Shown in pieces: positions 11,397 through 24,606 of a DNA stretch of 64,000 bases. Below the pieces are notes generated by a model. It saw only the letters and a program-made list of their open reading frames with translations, was not told the origin of the DNA and did no database searches. The translations under genes were made by a program, and so were the position numbers. Position 1 is the stretch's first letter. Each line of letters starts with the position of its first letter. This DNA is from Guadua angustifolia. Taxonomy: Eukaryota > Streptophyta > Magnoliopsida > Poales > Poaceae. The stretch lies in the NCBI GenBank assembly GCA_036346375.1, contig CM070508.1, positions 15,680,852 to 15,744,851 of the forward strand, given 5' to 3'.

Positions 11397-14300
11397 TGTA
11401 AGGTCGAGGATGCGCCTAGAGGGGGGTGAATAGGCGTTTTACGAAATTAATCGCTCACTAAAATCGACCGCTCTAATCAACCCCTATGACAAAACCTAAT
11501 CAAGATAAATGCGGAAGCGATAAATAGGTTTTGACAATTAAAGCCTAAATCAACTAGGCTCACTAGTGCACTAACTAATTTATGTCTCTAAACTAGAATT
11601 GCTAAATTGAACAATCAATTAACACTAAGCAATTCTATCACAATCAAGCTATCATGAATATATCAACAATGAAAGTAAATACTTGAAAGTAAAAGAGACA
11701 ACCGATATTTTTCCGTGGTGTTCGGAGACTTGCCGGTTTCCCCTAGTCCACGTTGAGGCAAGCCCACACTTGGACTGGCTCCCGCTCGAGCACCCGCCTC
11801 TTTCCACTAGTCGTGGTTTTTCACGCTTGCGCGTAGGCTCAACCCGAACCTTCACAAACTTGCCGGGGCTTCTCACACCTTGAGAGCTCCCGCGCACGAC
11901 GCCTACGTCGTCTAGGAGTCGGCAACCTCCAAGAGTAACAAGCCGCACCTTGCTTGAACCTCACCGGGCACAACAAATGCGCTCCTCGGTGATCACCAAG
12001 TGCAACACATGCACAAGGCCTCCTCAAGTGCAACACATGCACAAGAGACTCTCAAATCCACTTCCCAATTGCAACAAATGCAATTAGAGTCACTCTTATG
12101 CTCAAGAACCAAAAAGAGAGGAGCAACACATGCACCCAACTCCTACACACAGCAACAACCCTGCCCCAACACCCCCAAGGCCTCCTTTTATAGCCTCCAT
12201 GCCAAAACTAGCCGTTGGGGGTCGAAATGGGCAGACTCAGCAAAAATGCGGTCCGACCGGCCCTCATAGGCCAACGGTCGGATTCGGATCATATACGGCG
12301 GCCGCACCGCCTGACCCGTCGCACTGCTCGCCGATCACACCGCACGCCTTCCGGTCCGACCGCCCAACAAAAATCAGCAAACACACTTCTCTGGAAAATA
12401 CAAGCCGAGCGACCCCCGGTCGCACCGCACCTCACGCCCGGTCCAACCGGACCCGGGCCGGTCGCACCGCCCGGCAAAAACCGAAATCAAACCTCTGGAA
12501 ATATTGCACCGGCGCCACCCTGGTCCGACCGGAGGTCCGGTCACACCGGCCTCCATCCGGTCACACCGACCATACTGAGAAAAATTCAGTTTTGCGCGAT
12601 CATTTTCTCCGAAGAAGCAAACAACACTCTTTGAGCCTCTAGGTGATCAACACATGATCAAACACATGTGCAAAACATATTTGCACCAATTTAGCTCACG
12701 CTCAAAGAATTGCAACCAAATTGCGAAAACGCATTCCGCAACCAACTCAAGAACTATTTGCAAAACGTATTAAGCAAATCAAACTCGAGTTTATGAGATT
12801 AATCCCCCTAGCCATGTGAAGGTCAACACAAGACCCAGTCAACTTGCCAACACCCGTTGCAAGCCCCACTCACATGCTCTCGGGATTCCGGACTCATAAA
12901 CCTCAGTTTATTCGCACAACGAACTTGCAAATAACGCAATAAACATATTTCATGCTTGAGTACTACTCTTTGCAACACATGCAAAAGTCTAGCTCCAAGC
13001 AACATCAAATCAAGATGCATGAACTCTCTAATTGCAACACATGCAATTCTCTAGTTCCATGCAACACCAAAACCAAACATCAACTAAAACCAAATCACAC
13101 GTATGAGCTCTTTACTCGCAACACATGCAAGTCTCTAGCTCCATACAAACACACAAATACCAAATCAACCATATGTGCTCTCTACTCACAACACATGCGA
13201 GCCTCTAGCACATACACAACCATAAACACCAAAACCAAGCTTGAGCTCTCTCCTTTTGCAACACATGCAAAACTTAGCTCCAAGCAAACACAAGGTTTTA
13301 AGAAAGATTGTTTTGCGAAACCAAAACATGAAGCTTCAACTAATGCAACACATGCAAAAGTGAACTTCACACAAAACCCAACGCACTAGCTTATCACTTC
13401 TTGCAACACATGCAAATCAAAGCATTATGCGAAAACCAAATGCAACCAAGCATAAGTTTAACCCATTCGCAACACATGCCAAATGGTTAACCCATATGCA
13501 AAAACCAAATCAAATAAGATTTGAGCTTGAGTGAACGCGGAATGAGATCACCAACACATGATGAAGCTCAAACAAAGGGAACGACCCCTCTTAATAGCAC
13601 GGCGATAAAACCTTAGACTCAAAGACTACAAAAGTCCTTAGCCTATCTAATTATACCTTTTTGCCAAGACAAGCAATCCCCTTTGGGGTCTTTATGATCA
13701 TCGCTTTGATACTCCCCCGGGATCATTACTCGACTCCTCTTTATCTTCGGGATCCATTCTTGACGCCCATCAACTCATGATGCCGTCCTTGTCCCGTTCT
13801 CATCATCTCATCCATCTTTGGACCTAACTCAATCACAACTCATACAAGTAGTTAGTCCAAGATGCATGGTTGTCCCAATTATCTCTTGCACTCCATTAAC
13901 ACATAATGGATGCCTTTAGATCAATTGAGCACAACCTAAATCAATTTGAATGATTTAATTGTGCCTTAAGTACAATAATACAACTCATGCTTTATTATAC
14001 TTAAGAACTATTCATTTGTCCTCAAGTAATCACGGAACACCATCAACACATGATGAAGTGTTCTTTAATAATTAATTAAGATAAATGAACTCAATTTAAA
14101 TTATCATTTAAATTGATATGAGTATATATATTAACTACACAAGTTTTCATATACTCATGTTGATGAAAAGTAATGATCCATTATATGTAAACTATATGGA
14201 AATGATCATTACTCTAAATCATCAACTATAGAATACACCCCACATGTATATGTGCATAGATATAATTGACTTGGACATAATATGCACATATCCAATTTGA

Positions 14301-14776
14301 TCGTATTGGAGTATATCCTATATTACCATGAGTATACTTATAACTAGGCAATTCAAACATATACTCAAGGATTTAGTTTCTTTGTCTTGATCCTTATATG
14401 TGTCAATAAGAATTAGATCAATACAAAGAGGCTTTCAAGTTAAACTACAAACTCCCCCTAAGTATGTGCATCCATGCAATGTGTGGATTGGGAAACATGA
14501 TGCACGTTTGTGGTTAATATAATGGGGACATTCATACTTTAACTTGAATCCAAAGTATGCAACTAATACTAGAATGAATACGCATACATACCTTGGGTTT
14601 TCCATTTTTCAATGCGATGAGACTAATCAAAGGTATTCTAAATAAACAAGTTAGTCTCGATATAAGATTTGTCATTAATAACAATATCGCATTAGGGGAT
14701 AAACTTAATATTAGATTTGTCATTAACACCAAAACCATAACTAATGAAGGTTGAACTTACAGCGGGCGACCTTACA
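11397..14776 (-). mobile_element. LTR-like element (3.4 kb) nested in the Copia element
   Basis: The ends are perfect 10-bp inverted repeats of LTR form: TGTAAGGTCG at 11397 and CGACCTTACA ending at 14776. On the minus strand the unit reads TTTTGGTGTTAATGAC near its start and CTATTCACCCCCCTCTAGGC near its end, words found again in the element at 51.4-52.5 kb. No gag or pol is visible inside, so it is a solo LTR or a non-coding element. I found no matching 5-bp flanks (gcggg versus ttagc). It begins exactly next to the Copia pol stop codon (14777-14779). Confidence 0.65.
12000..13560. repeat. Dispersed AACACATGCAA motif array
   Basis: The word CAACACATGCA recurs at about 12006, 12031, 12124, 12972, 13037, 13120, 13260, 13346 and 13405, with near-copies at 13190 and 13470. 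From 12972 on the spacing is about 60-85 bp. Between copies are CTCTAGCTCCAAGC-like words, so this is a strongly diverged tandem array inside the LTR-like element. Confidence 0.75.
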
Positions 14777-17700
14777 TTAGCATTTCCAAAAAATATCAAT
14801 CATGCCCATCTTATTACATATCCTAATATCCTCACTAGGACCTAACCTTTTAGTAAAATAATCAGTCAACTTTTCACTAGACTTGACATACTTCAACTTT
14901 AGAACTCTGCCATCCAACTTCTCCTTGATGAAGAACCTATCGATTTCAACATGCTCGATATAATCATGTTGTACCGATTATTAGCAATATTAATAATAGA
15001 TTTATTGTCACAATGCAATACCAAGCGACTGTCCCTCAGTGCCCGAAGTTCATACAATAGACCTTCATCCATATCATGTTACTTCAGCATAACACCATTG
15101 TTCTATATTCTGCCTCTGTGGTAGATCGAACCACAACTTTCTGCTTCTTACTGCTCCATGACATGAGGTTATCGCTCACAAAGATGCAGTATCCAAATGT
15201 AAACCTTCTTCATATATAATGCTTGTCCAATCTGCATCACAATATCCTTCCACATTCAAGTGTTGATTCTTCTTGAACCAAAACCCTTTCCCAAGGCTAC
15301 CCTTCAAATATCGTAGAATTCGACAGATAGATTCTATGTTTCCCATTCTAGGAACATGCATGTATCGACTTATCACACACACTATATATGAAACATCATG
15401 TCTTGTGTGGCACAGATAGATGAGACACCTAATCAATATATGATAAAGCCTCCTTATCAACTGGATAACTAGACTCAGCATAGAGTTTGTGATTTGTATC
15501 AATAGGCGAGGAAATAGGATGACAACCAAGCATATTGGTTTCTGCTAACAGATCAAGGACAAACTTCCTTTGAGATAGAACTATCAATTTTGAAGACCGA
15601 ACGAACTCAATTCCAAGAATGTATCAAAGAAATCTAAGATCCTTTACCTCAAATGCTTCTCCTAGTCTCTCTTTCAGGCACTTGATTTCTTCACTATCAT
15701 CTTCAGTTATCACAATATCATCAACATAAACTACTAGTATAGTTATATATGAACCTCTATGCTTGTAAAACATCGTATGATCCCGTTGCACTGGGAATAG
15801 TCTATACCACAAGCTGCATGTCTGAATCTACCAAATCATGCTCGTGGAGGCTACTTTAGGCCATACAGAAACTTTTTAAGCCTTACACACATTTTTGTTG
15901 GTCTGCTTGTTCTCAAAGCCAGGAGGTATCTCTATATATATCTCCTCGTGTAAATCTCCATAAAAAAATGCATTCTTCATATCCAACTGATGAAGAGGCC
16001 ACCCAAAATTAACATAATAAGAATCAACGTCCTTACTAGTTCATCTTTACTACTGGTGCAAATGTTTCATCATAGCCTATCCCATACATCTGACTATAAC
16101 CTTTTGTAACTAACATCATCTTGTATCTATCGACATTGTCTTTAGGAGTTTATTTCACTATAAAGACCTATTTATATCCCACTGCTTTATTTCCTGCTCA
16201 AAGTGGAACAAGATCACGCGTCTTGTTTTTCTGAAGGGCACTAAGCTTCTCTTTCATGGCATTCTTCCATTTAGAATCATGCTTAGCAACCATCCAATCA
16301 GTTGGAAACATGCATTATCTGGAGAGATGCCATGAATGCTTTATATACAGGAGATATGAGAATATGAGGCAATGTGATGCTTAAAGCAAGTCAAGCAACA
16401 CAGTTATGGAGGCTTTCCAACATTTAGATCTAATTGCCCTAAGTTGTGCAAGATGTAACTCTAAATGAGCTAAATCAGAAGGGATATTACCACTTGCCCT
16501 ACATTGTGGTTATTCCGATAAAACTTGTTCAAGTGTTGCTTGTAGCTGCTATTTCTCCCCTATTTCCATGGTTTCTCTGGTAAAACTTGCTCAACTGATG
16601 ATGTAGGTGCCAACAATGATGGTTGTTTCTCCCCCTATCTCCTAAAGCGTCTTATATGATGCACCTTCTTCAATTTTTCTTGAGTTGCTACATGTCTTGC
16701 ACATTTTGTATCCGAACTTGGAGGGGGACACATAATTGTCACTATAACAACTTCTCCCCCTCGGTTATTACTTCTATTCTCCTTGTACTCCCCTTCTCGA
16801 CTATCACCTTTGGTGACAGGAGAGAACTCCTCTAAGAATTGACCAAAATCACCACTACTCGCATAGTAAGGATCAAACTCCTAAAAAGTTACATCCATAC
16901 TCACGAATAATTTTCTTTGCATTGGGTTTCAACACTTATATCTCTTCTAACTATATAAATATCATATGAAGACACACTTCACAGCATGAGGATCTAGTTT
17001 GCTAACTATTGGCCGGAGATTTTGTACAAAGTACACACAACCAAACACCTTTAGAGGGAACCTCGAATTCTTGTTGACCCAAAAGAAGTTTAGAAGGGGA
17101 CTTCATTCCAAGCACTTAAGATGGCATGTGATTAATAAGATATGCAGTCAGCATCACTACTCCACTCTAGAATCTCTTCAACACATTCATCTGACACATG
17201 GGTGAACGTGCTACCTCCAAAAAAATGTTGATTCTTCCTTTCACCACTCTATTTTGAGGTGATGTTCCTAGACAAGTGGTTTGATAAAGTATCCCATTGT
17301 TCGAGGGATATGTTGCAAACTCCTTGTTAGCATATTTAGTTCCATTGTCTGTTCGAAGAATCCAAACATTTGCATTAAACTGAGTTGCCACCAACCGATG
17401 AAAGTCCTAGTAACATTAAAGGACCTCACTCTTGTGTTTCAGCATATAGATCCAATTCATATGAGCATGGCAATTAACGAATATGACAAACCACTTAAAA
17501 CCACTCATAGAGGTAACTGAGTATGGACCCCGCACATCATAATGTATTAATATGAAAGGTTCACAACTTTAAAGACCAATACTACTATAAATAGACCGTG
17601 TATGCTTTTCAAAATCACAAGCATCACACACAAGCTTACTCTTATCTACTTTATTAAACAATCAAGGCATTTCTTACTCGAAGTTTCAAATAATGAATGT

Positions 17701-19123
17701 CCCAAACGACGATGATATAGTAAAGCATCTTTCTCAACTCCTCTTGTAGCCATGGCCAATGTTGTATCCACCTGATCAATATACCATGGTCCATTATGCT
17801 AGATTCTAATCCTAGTTCTCTTCTCCTGGAGCAATTAATCAAGAGTCCTCATCAAATAAGACAGTGCATTTGAATTAGTCAATAATAGAACTAACTGAAA
17901 GGAGATAAACCAGAAAGAATGTGACAAGCAAAATAGAGGATAAAGCAGTGAATGGTGCACACTATATAGATCCTATTCCCTAAATAAGCTAAGAGGTCTT
18001 ATCAGCTATTTGAACAGTTTCAGAGTGTGTATGGAATATATGATGCAAATACCATAAGAGAACCTGTAACATTCTTAGATGCCTCCAAATCTATGATCCA
18101 AACAATATGTGATGCTTCTATGTGGATGTAAGTACCTGTACTTGAGTACCTTCGTCTATGTGGGCGTAGTTAGCAATATTACTAAAGGAGGTAGTAGGTG
18201 CTTTCATAGAATCTTGAGAAGACTCTAATGCTTTGCCCTTTTGCAACTGCCCCTACTGCATTGCTTTCTCGCTTGTCAAAGTGACATACATGCTTTCTTC
18301 TACCATAGCAGTACTGGCTCCAGGACCATCCCTACCTTTGCCTTAGCTTCCATGATCTCCACCTCGCCCTCCATGATCACCACAACCACCTCGGCCTTTA
18401 CCATACCTTGGGAGAGGACAAACACAATTTAGGTGTCCTCTTACCCCACAATTATAGCACTCCTTATCATTAGGTACAATAGAGGCAAATTTGACTGGGT
18501 TGTTGCCTCCTATCACTTGTAGTCAAACTTTCTCCCGCACCATATCTAAAAATCACTTCCTCCATAGTCGGTAGGTTCGCCAAGTGAAATATGGCAACTC
18601 TCCTGCTCTAAAATTCTGGGATCAGCACCTTCAGGAAGTGTGTGACGCACGTGCATTGCAACCATAATCTGCCAACTTCAACATCACCGGCACATGTCAA
18701 TTGTAGTGGATCATAGTGATCCAAGTCTTTCCATAGCCGTTGCAATTCACTAGTATACTCCAAGATGGCCTTCTCTTACTATTTAAGCACTTTGCCCTAA
18801 ACCTCCACCATCATCATCACATTGTCTACCCTAAAATACATGTCGCTTAGCGTCTTCTACATCTTCGTTACATTTTGCATCATCTTCACTATCTAAGCGA
18901 TGGATGGAGATATCAAATTCAATAGCCAGGACACCACCACATAGTTGGTAGTATTCCACATCCTCCAATCCATGTCTGTCTTGTCTGCAAGCTTAACACG
19001 AATCTCCTGCAGGTAGTGCTCTACCCCCTTTGCCCTTAGAATTAACCGAGCCCTTTGAGACCAACTCAGGAAATTCTTGCTTCCTTCCAACTTCACATCA
19101 TTTGTCATTAGGTCCAGCTTCAA
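14777..19123 (-). pseudogene. Copia gag-pol polyprotein remnant
   Basis: Read leftward: gag from 19123 (KNFLSWSQRARLILRAKGVE) and a CCHC zinc knuckle near 18430-18475 (CYNCGVRGHLNCVC). Integrase core follows at 17167-17394 with LRTDNGTKYAN and QTTCLGTSPQN. Reverse transcriptase follows with YVDDIVIT near 15730, then a YLKGSLGKGFWF block near 15310. RNase H (LVLHCDNKSI) ends at a TAA at 14777-14779. The frame is broken many times, and the integrase segment where the catalytic Glu is expected reads VKGRIN instead of the usual AERKN. The polyprotein would normally cut itself, reverse-transcribe the RNA and integrate the copy. This one cannot work. Confidence 0.85.
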
Positions 19124-19760
19124 TTAGGATGATCATATATGAGCCCTCAGACCAATCATACCTATCATCAAAAGGTCCTGTAATATGCTTCTCATACTAT
19201 CTTGTGTGATCAGTGAGGAACTAGACTCAATAATCGCCCCCTCTCTTTAGTCGCCTTCATCACAGCATTTTCCTCCTGCTTCCTTGCAACCTCAATCTCA
19301 TCCAAAGTCATTTTGTCCGAACAACTGGAGCAATACCGATCACATACCTATGCCACACATATCTCCATCATTACGTCAATCCTTTAAGCATCAATGTCAA
19401 CACAAAACATAGGCGTAGCACCAATGATGCACATGTGATAATAAAAAAAGAACAAATCTGACTTTTCGTCTTTTTCTTTTCTTGTTTTTTCCTCCTCACT
19501 CTCCTCTTTTTGCTTTTTTTTTTCTCTTCGGTCACTAAGTGAGCAGTGGCAACAGCCAAGAAGCTGCAATAGCCTGAGTAACCATTCCCTTAAGAAGATC
19601 CATGCGCAGAGGCCTAGATCCATGCGATGACTTGCCCGAGTGGTGCCGCTCTCCTGAGCAGATCCATGCGGCGGCGGCCCGACGACGGCACCCCCGAGCG
19701 GAGGCGACGGCGTGAATTAGGAACGGCGACGTTGGATCCGATCAGGACAACTTAAAGGTA

Positions 19761-19774
19761 TGGCTCTGATACCA
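19761..19774 (-). other. Primer-binding site of the Copia element
   Basis: The minus strand reads TGGTATCAGAGCCA, complementary to the 3' end of plant initiator tRNA-Met, immediately inside the 5' LTR. Confidence 0.9.
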
Positions 19775-19926
19775 TTAGTAGTTTGCGGAATATTGTGTGT
19801 ATGCTATTGGATTCTATACTCTTTATTTATAATAAGAATTACAACCATAATGCAATTAAACTCTATCTTTAACTTTCTAATTTATCTCTAATTTAACCAG
19901 ACTCTATCCCGGATACTATCCCAACA
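19775..19926 (-). repeat. Copia element 5' LTR
   Basis: On the minus strand it starts TGTTGGGATAG at 19926 and ends next to the primer-binding site. It pairs with the copy at 10027-10179. Confidence 0.88.
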
Positions 19927-22840
19927 GCTACCACCAACACTGTCCACAATCAACGGACGTGTCATCCTCGTCCTGCAATTTTTATAAGGTTATTTCTGCA
20001 TTTTTCTTCTTCTTCTAGTGCGTCCAAATAGATCATATTATAGCATTGCTATGTGTCCGTGGCAATTCAACTAGACATGCCAGTTCATTCTAATGTTATT
20101 TCTGTCTATATATCCTGCTTTTTTCTGCACTCTTTGCAGGCGTGGTCCGCGAAATCAGATGAAACAGACCCACATTCTGCTCATGGACAGCACATATTTT
20201 ATCTGATTGGTGGCGAAGTGGGAAGGTGGGCCATTGAATTACATGCTGCAAATTGCTCTCTTTAAGGCTTTCAGAACAAGCAAACCCACTTCAGGACAGA
20301 TAAATAAAAGATAGTAATAAAGGTAAAGCAATTGGGAGTACAAAGTACTACTAACCTCTTGTTGCTGCTTAACTATTAGAAGGACTGCAGGAGTTAGCTG
20401 GAATATGGGTTGGATAGCATCAATGCCAAACTGCATGATTCCGTGGTCCAGACGCAGGATAATGAGAGAGGTTACCCAAGAGACCAAAACAAAGGCAAGA
20501 TGTCAGCACAGGGAAGAAATAAAGCAAATGCCATGTTCGGTTTATTAGTGCGACCAACAAATTAGTCACAAAATCGTATTTAATGAATTAACATCCGGAT
20601 TAAGCCACATGGTAAGGGAATGAACAGCACACCTGAAGAATTGACATACGCTTGGAACAAACGCCTTTAATCTGTGCCTTTTCTTCTGCATTCCATCTTT
20701 GAGATCAACAATATCTGGAAAGTTCAAAAAAAAAAAAAACATCATAGTCGTAGATATGACATATGAGAACACATACACTCTTGTCAATCGTACGACAGAT
20801 GAGTGATTCACAGTTTGCGTGTGCACAGGTTGCCGAATCTATGACATGCAGTACATTTACAGATAGAGTGCAATATTTTTCGAAAACTTGGGCATGTATT
20901 ATGTAGGTTTTTCAATTTTCACTCAGGATGTGTTGTAGGCTCGTATCTAAACCAACTATTACAAAATATTTGCATCTGAAATTTTGAATGCAACAAGCTT
21001 GTGAAAAATCTAGCCTCTAATGTTTTATCAAGTCCCTGATCACTTTATTAAGAGATAAGTGGTGCAACTCATTGCACTGCTTCCTTTTCTTCTTTCATTC
21101 CTCACAAAGGGAATCCAGCTTCGACAGCATAAGGTACTGCTCTGTAAGGAATCTTGTCCATTTCAATCAGTGTTTGCTTGATACATGACAAGCAGCAACT
21201 CATCAGACTAGAACCGCAAGGTGCTTCAATAGAATCCATCCAAATGCACATGTACCTTGGATTTTCCAGATCTCCATTGATGCTAAAGAAATGGTCTGGC
21301 TTACTGCTGCGAACTCTTTCACCAAAGAAATCACGTCTTCCAGTCCAATTGCGTACATTCGTATCATTTGTCGTATGATATGGATAACAATAAGTCAAAG
21401 AGGAATATGTGTACTGAAGATCAGGTTTAACCTTATTAAGGAATCTGAATGCACCCAGTAAATAACTTGAAATATTCGTCGAGTGGACCTACATCTTTTT
21501 TTTTTTGGAGAGAGAGAAGGGATGAAAATAATATCTCTGTTATAAAGTATCCATGTACATACCTGAGAGGCTAGACACACAAAAGTATCACCTTAGAACT
21601 CCTTGTTATCTAAGAGTCAGTGTTCCAGAAAGCCACACTGGACCAACATGTACTTGGTGACTGGTACAGGTTTTGACGTATTATTTTGTAGTTATATCAA
21701 ATGTGGGAGTACAACAAACATGTGTTCTCAAGTGTCCAAACAGAGGCATATGAAAAGGGAAAACTGCTGTGACAGGCAATAGTCAATGTCAATCATCCAG
21801 TTGTCATGGTCTGTTTTCAGCTCCTCAAGGATGTCAAGCTCTTTGAGCTATATTGTCATAGAATACGAGTGCAAGACTGCAAGGCCAGGTAAATTATGGG
21901 TGAGTGCATTACATAACTTAGAAGGCCTTCCTTTCAGGTGAGAATAAGCAGTTTGCAAATTTTCATATACATTTTTGGAGGGAATTAGGCAGCGTAGTGA
22001 AAAAAGATTCTGCAGATGGACCTTCTCAGTCAGTGCCTTAGTGGTAGTGATGTAAGTAAACATATGAAGGAGAGAAAATTACATCAAAAACTGCATAACC
22101 ATTCACCAGCAGAGCAACCAGAGTAACCATTTCGCTCCAGTCTTAAAGCAGCCTGAAGAACAGAATATCACAAAGAAAAGTTGCAAAGCATGGATTCAAA
22201 ACTGCTCACCAACCAGTTAGCCCCCAGTACCGTTTTTATAGCTGGATCCTGGTTGCAACCAGTGCAGAACAAACCCAAGCCAGAATAACCAGCAAAACTC
22301 AGCTAGAAACTGATAGAGGATTAACAGGTTTTGCCCGTTTAACATGAATCTGTACATATTTTGCTCACTAATGGATAGTAGAAATCCCAACTTGTATTTC
22401 ACGGAAAATACCCTGGCTGATGACCAATTTATGACCAATTCTTTGTGTATAACAAGATTATTACAAATACTACGTTTACATCTAAGAACAATGCAAAACT
22501 CATTTTCAATGGGAATAAAACTCTGTGTTAGCTAAGATTAACCCACTGATTCTACTATCTAATCCATCCCGGATAACACAATCCTAGCCCAGATGAAACT
22601 TCTGCTAATTTCCAGTCCAGAAAGTTGTTTGATATCCATCTCAGGATCATCTTGCAAATACAGTAACAAACACTGAAAGAAAACAAAGATAAAGCAATTA
22701 TTGCTTGAACATGAGGCTGAATTTCAGCATCTGCGTAATTCGCTGGTGATTTTATTAAGTTCAATGTGAAAACATATTCGCAAAGCTCTATTTGCAATTC
22801 CACGTTTGCACCTGCACACTGCACTCAATCTCAACTCTCA
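19927..22840. other. Unassigned 2.9-kb stretch, no confident gene
   Basis: Several short ORFs occur, for example a minus-strand 49-codon stretch ending near 20357 at a GTTAGT donor-like site, with a hydrophobic run (SWVTSLIILRL). None joins into a recognisable protein. Composition is ordinary intergenic. It could be decayed coding sequence or introns of an unrecognised gene. Confidence 0.35.
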
Positions 22841-24380
22841 TTTTTTTTAAACTAAAGGCAAGAGCTCCACCATTCATTTTAGAAGAAGAGAGTATTACAC
22901 TAGCCTCCAGAGGGGAAACAACGTAGACACCAACCACTAGCCCCCCAAAAGAGGGAGACACCAACACCAGAGAAGTCCACAACCCTGGAAACTCCAACCA
23001 TGAGACCGAATACACCAATGAGACCGATACCTTGTGGAGCAATGACAAAACACGACTCTCACCCAACATACAAACAACAGAGCCTGAAGCTGGCTAACAA
23101 CACGCTGAGGAAACATAGCTCCTCCCCCCACCTCCCACGGGCTGACTGACGAAGGCTTGCCTGCACAAAGGACTCTGACCAGCTGCAACATGGGGCCTCC
23201 ACCATAGTTGGGTGAGCTGCACCTCAGGACCACGATCCAAAAAATGATTGGCTTGCAACACCTCAAGGCAACAGTCTTGAACAAACACCCCCAACAACTC
23301 ATCAAGGCCGATCCTTTGCTACATGCATGCTAGCCAATGCACCGACATAGTTGAACCAGAGGAGATGGTGGAGCTAAGCATCTGCACACTGCGATCCACA
23401 ATTGGACGCAAGATGCACCGACCGCACAGCGACAAACTCAATCCACCCTCATGCATGACCAATGAACTGCACTGCCACCCCAATGTGACCGCCCTGGAGC
23501 CGCAACATGCCACTCGTGCCACCACAACATATCATGCTTGCATGGCCCAACATAGCCACAACACTCATCGTGATGGACCATTGTCGTGCTTCCACGACGC
23601 ACCACCCGTGCCTTCGCAGCACGCCACCGAGGAGCCATGGCACCAGGTGCTTTGGTTGCACCCTAGATGCCCAGAGATTCCCCGCTGCCATTGACAATTG
23701 ATAAACAAAGAAGTCAACGAGGCCCATCCGCCGTGATGCACGAAAACCGCGCCACCACAAAGCACACTGGCCAAAGACAAGCAGCCACATAGAAGGAGGC
23801 TAGATGTCATCACCACTAACGACCCCCATAGATGCTACTTCCTTAACTCGGGCCGTAGACCACCAGAACCGTGACTAGACCTTGTCGGTTCGGTGAGAAA
23901 GCTCGGCTGAAGGTAGGTGATGCCTTGTGCCGGATGCGAATGGATACTTGGGTTGCAGCTCGCCACCAGTGTTGGCATTGCCGTGTGGGGACTGACGGAG
24001 GTAGAGCCCCTTCTTGGCAATGGTCGATCCGATCCTCGGTCGCGACAACCTCCTCCGACCCTAGTAGCGGCGGGAACTGCATCACGGGGCTCCCTAGAGC
24101 CAGCGACAGGAAGTCCGGCATGCTTAGCGACAGCACCTCCACCCCGTGCGGCGAGAACCCCTATGGGGAGAACTCACTAGAGCCGCCAGTGAAGGCCACC
24201 GGGAGGAGGGGGCTAGGCATCTTGAGGCTATTCATGCTATGCCACCACTCATAGAGCTTGAAAGCCGACTTCTTGGGCCTTGGGGATGTGGGCTTCACCG
24301 CCGGTGTGCTTGCGGCCCCTCCCGTGGCTGCGACCGCTATGTCTCCAGTGTGCCGATGAGGACCTGGACGAATTGAAGGA
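22841..24380 (-). mobile_element. LINE-like retroposon 3' part, minus orientation
   Basis: On the minus strand the unit ends GGTGGAGCTCTTGCCTTTAG followed by a run of A (T run at 22842-22850). This is a tail seen in grass LINEs, and a similar word sits before the A-run at 50887-50897. The body to about 24.3 kb is GC-rich with open frames on both strands but no reverse-transcriptase motif. The 5' limit is only where the next LTR starts. Confidence 0.4.
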
Positions 24381-24606
24381 TGTTAGGGTTAGCACAGCAA
24401 AATAAATGGAGACAAGTTTTTAATACAGAAAACCTTTGCGGGAAAAAAACCATGAGAAACAATCCACTATAATGGTTCCAATGTTATATGTACAGGGGTG
24501 TGGCTTAAATAGCTAAAGTAGTTCTAGTTGTTGAAGACTTGGACTAATAATCTATTTGGATAAAACAACAAGATATGGTAAGTTAGATATTGAGTTATCT
24601 CTAACA
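24381..24606 (-). repeat. 3' LTR of the non-autonomous Copia-type element
   Basis: 226 bp, with TGTTAG..CTAACA ends. It matches the truncated copy at 26059-26135 through the words GTTAGCA.AGCAAAATAA and GGAGACAAG.TTTTAA. Confidence 0.82.

Larger units (their letters stand above)
10027..19926 (-). mobile_element. Ty1/Copia LTR retrotransposon, minus orientation, with internal insert
   Basis: Related LTRs flank the unit (10027-10179 and about 19775-19926). A perfect 5-bp target duplication, gctac, lies at 10022-10026 and 19927-19931. Next to the right (5') LTR is a primer-binding site complementary to initiator tRNA-Met. Next to the left (3') LTR is a polypurine tract. Gag, zinc knuckle, integrase, reverse transcriptase and RNase H remnants run leftward in Copia order. 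All are broken by stops and frameshifts. The 3' part is enlarged by a 3.4-kb LTR-like insert and by tandem repeats. The two LTRs differ at many positions, so the insertion is old. Confidence 0.92.

Noticed and set aside
12000..13560. CRISPR-like regular spacing of a short repeat
   Set aside because: The repeat is only 11 bp, spacing is irregular (25 bp to several hundred bp), and the context is a plant retroelement.
23319..24254. Several ORFs of 80-127 codons on both strands
   Set aside because: Frames overlap on both strands without any domain, in GC-rich LINE-like sequence; no reverse transcriptase motif was found.
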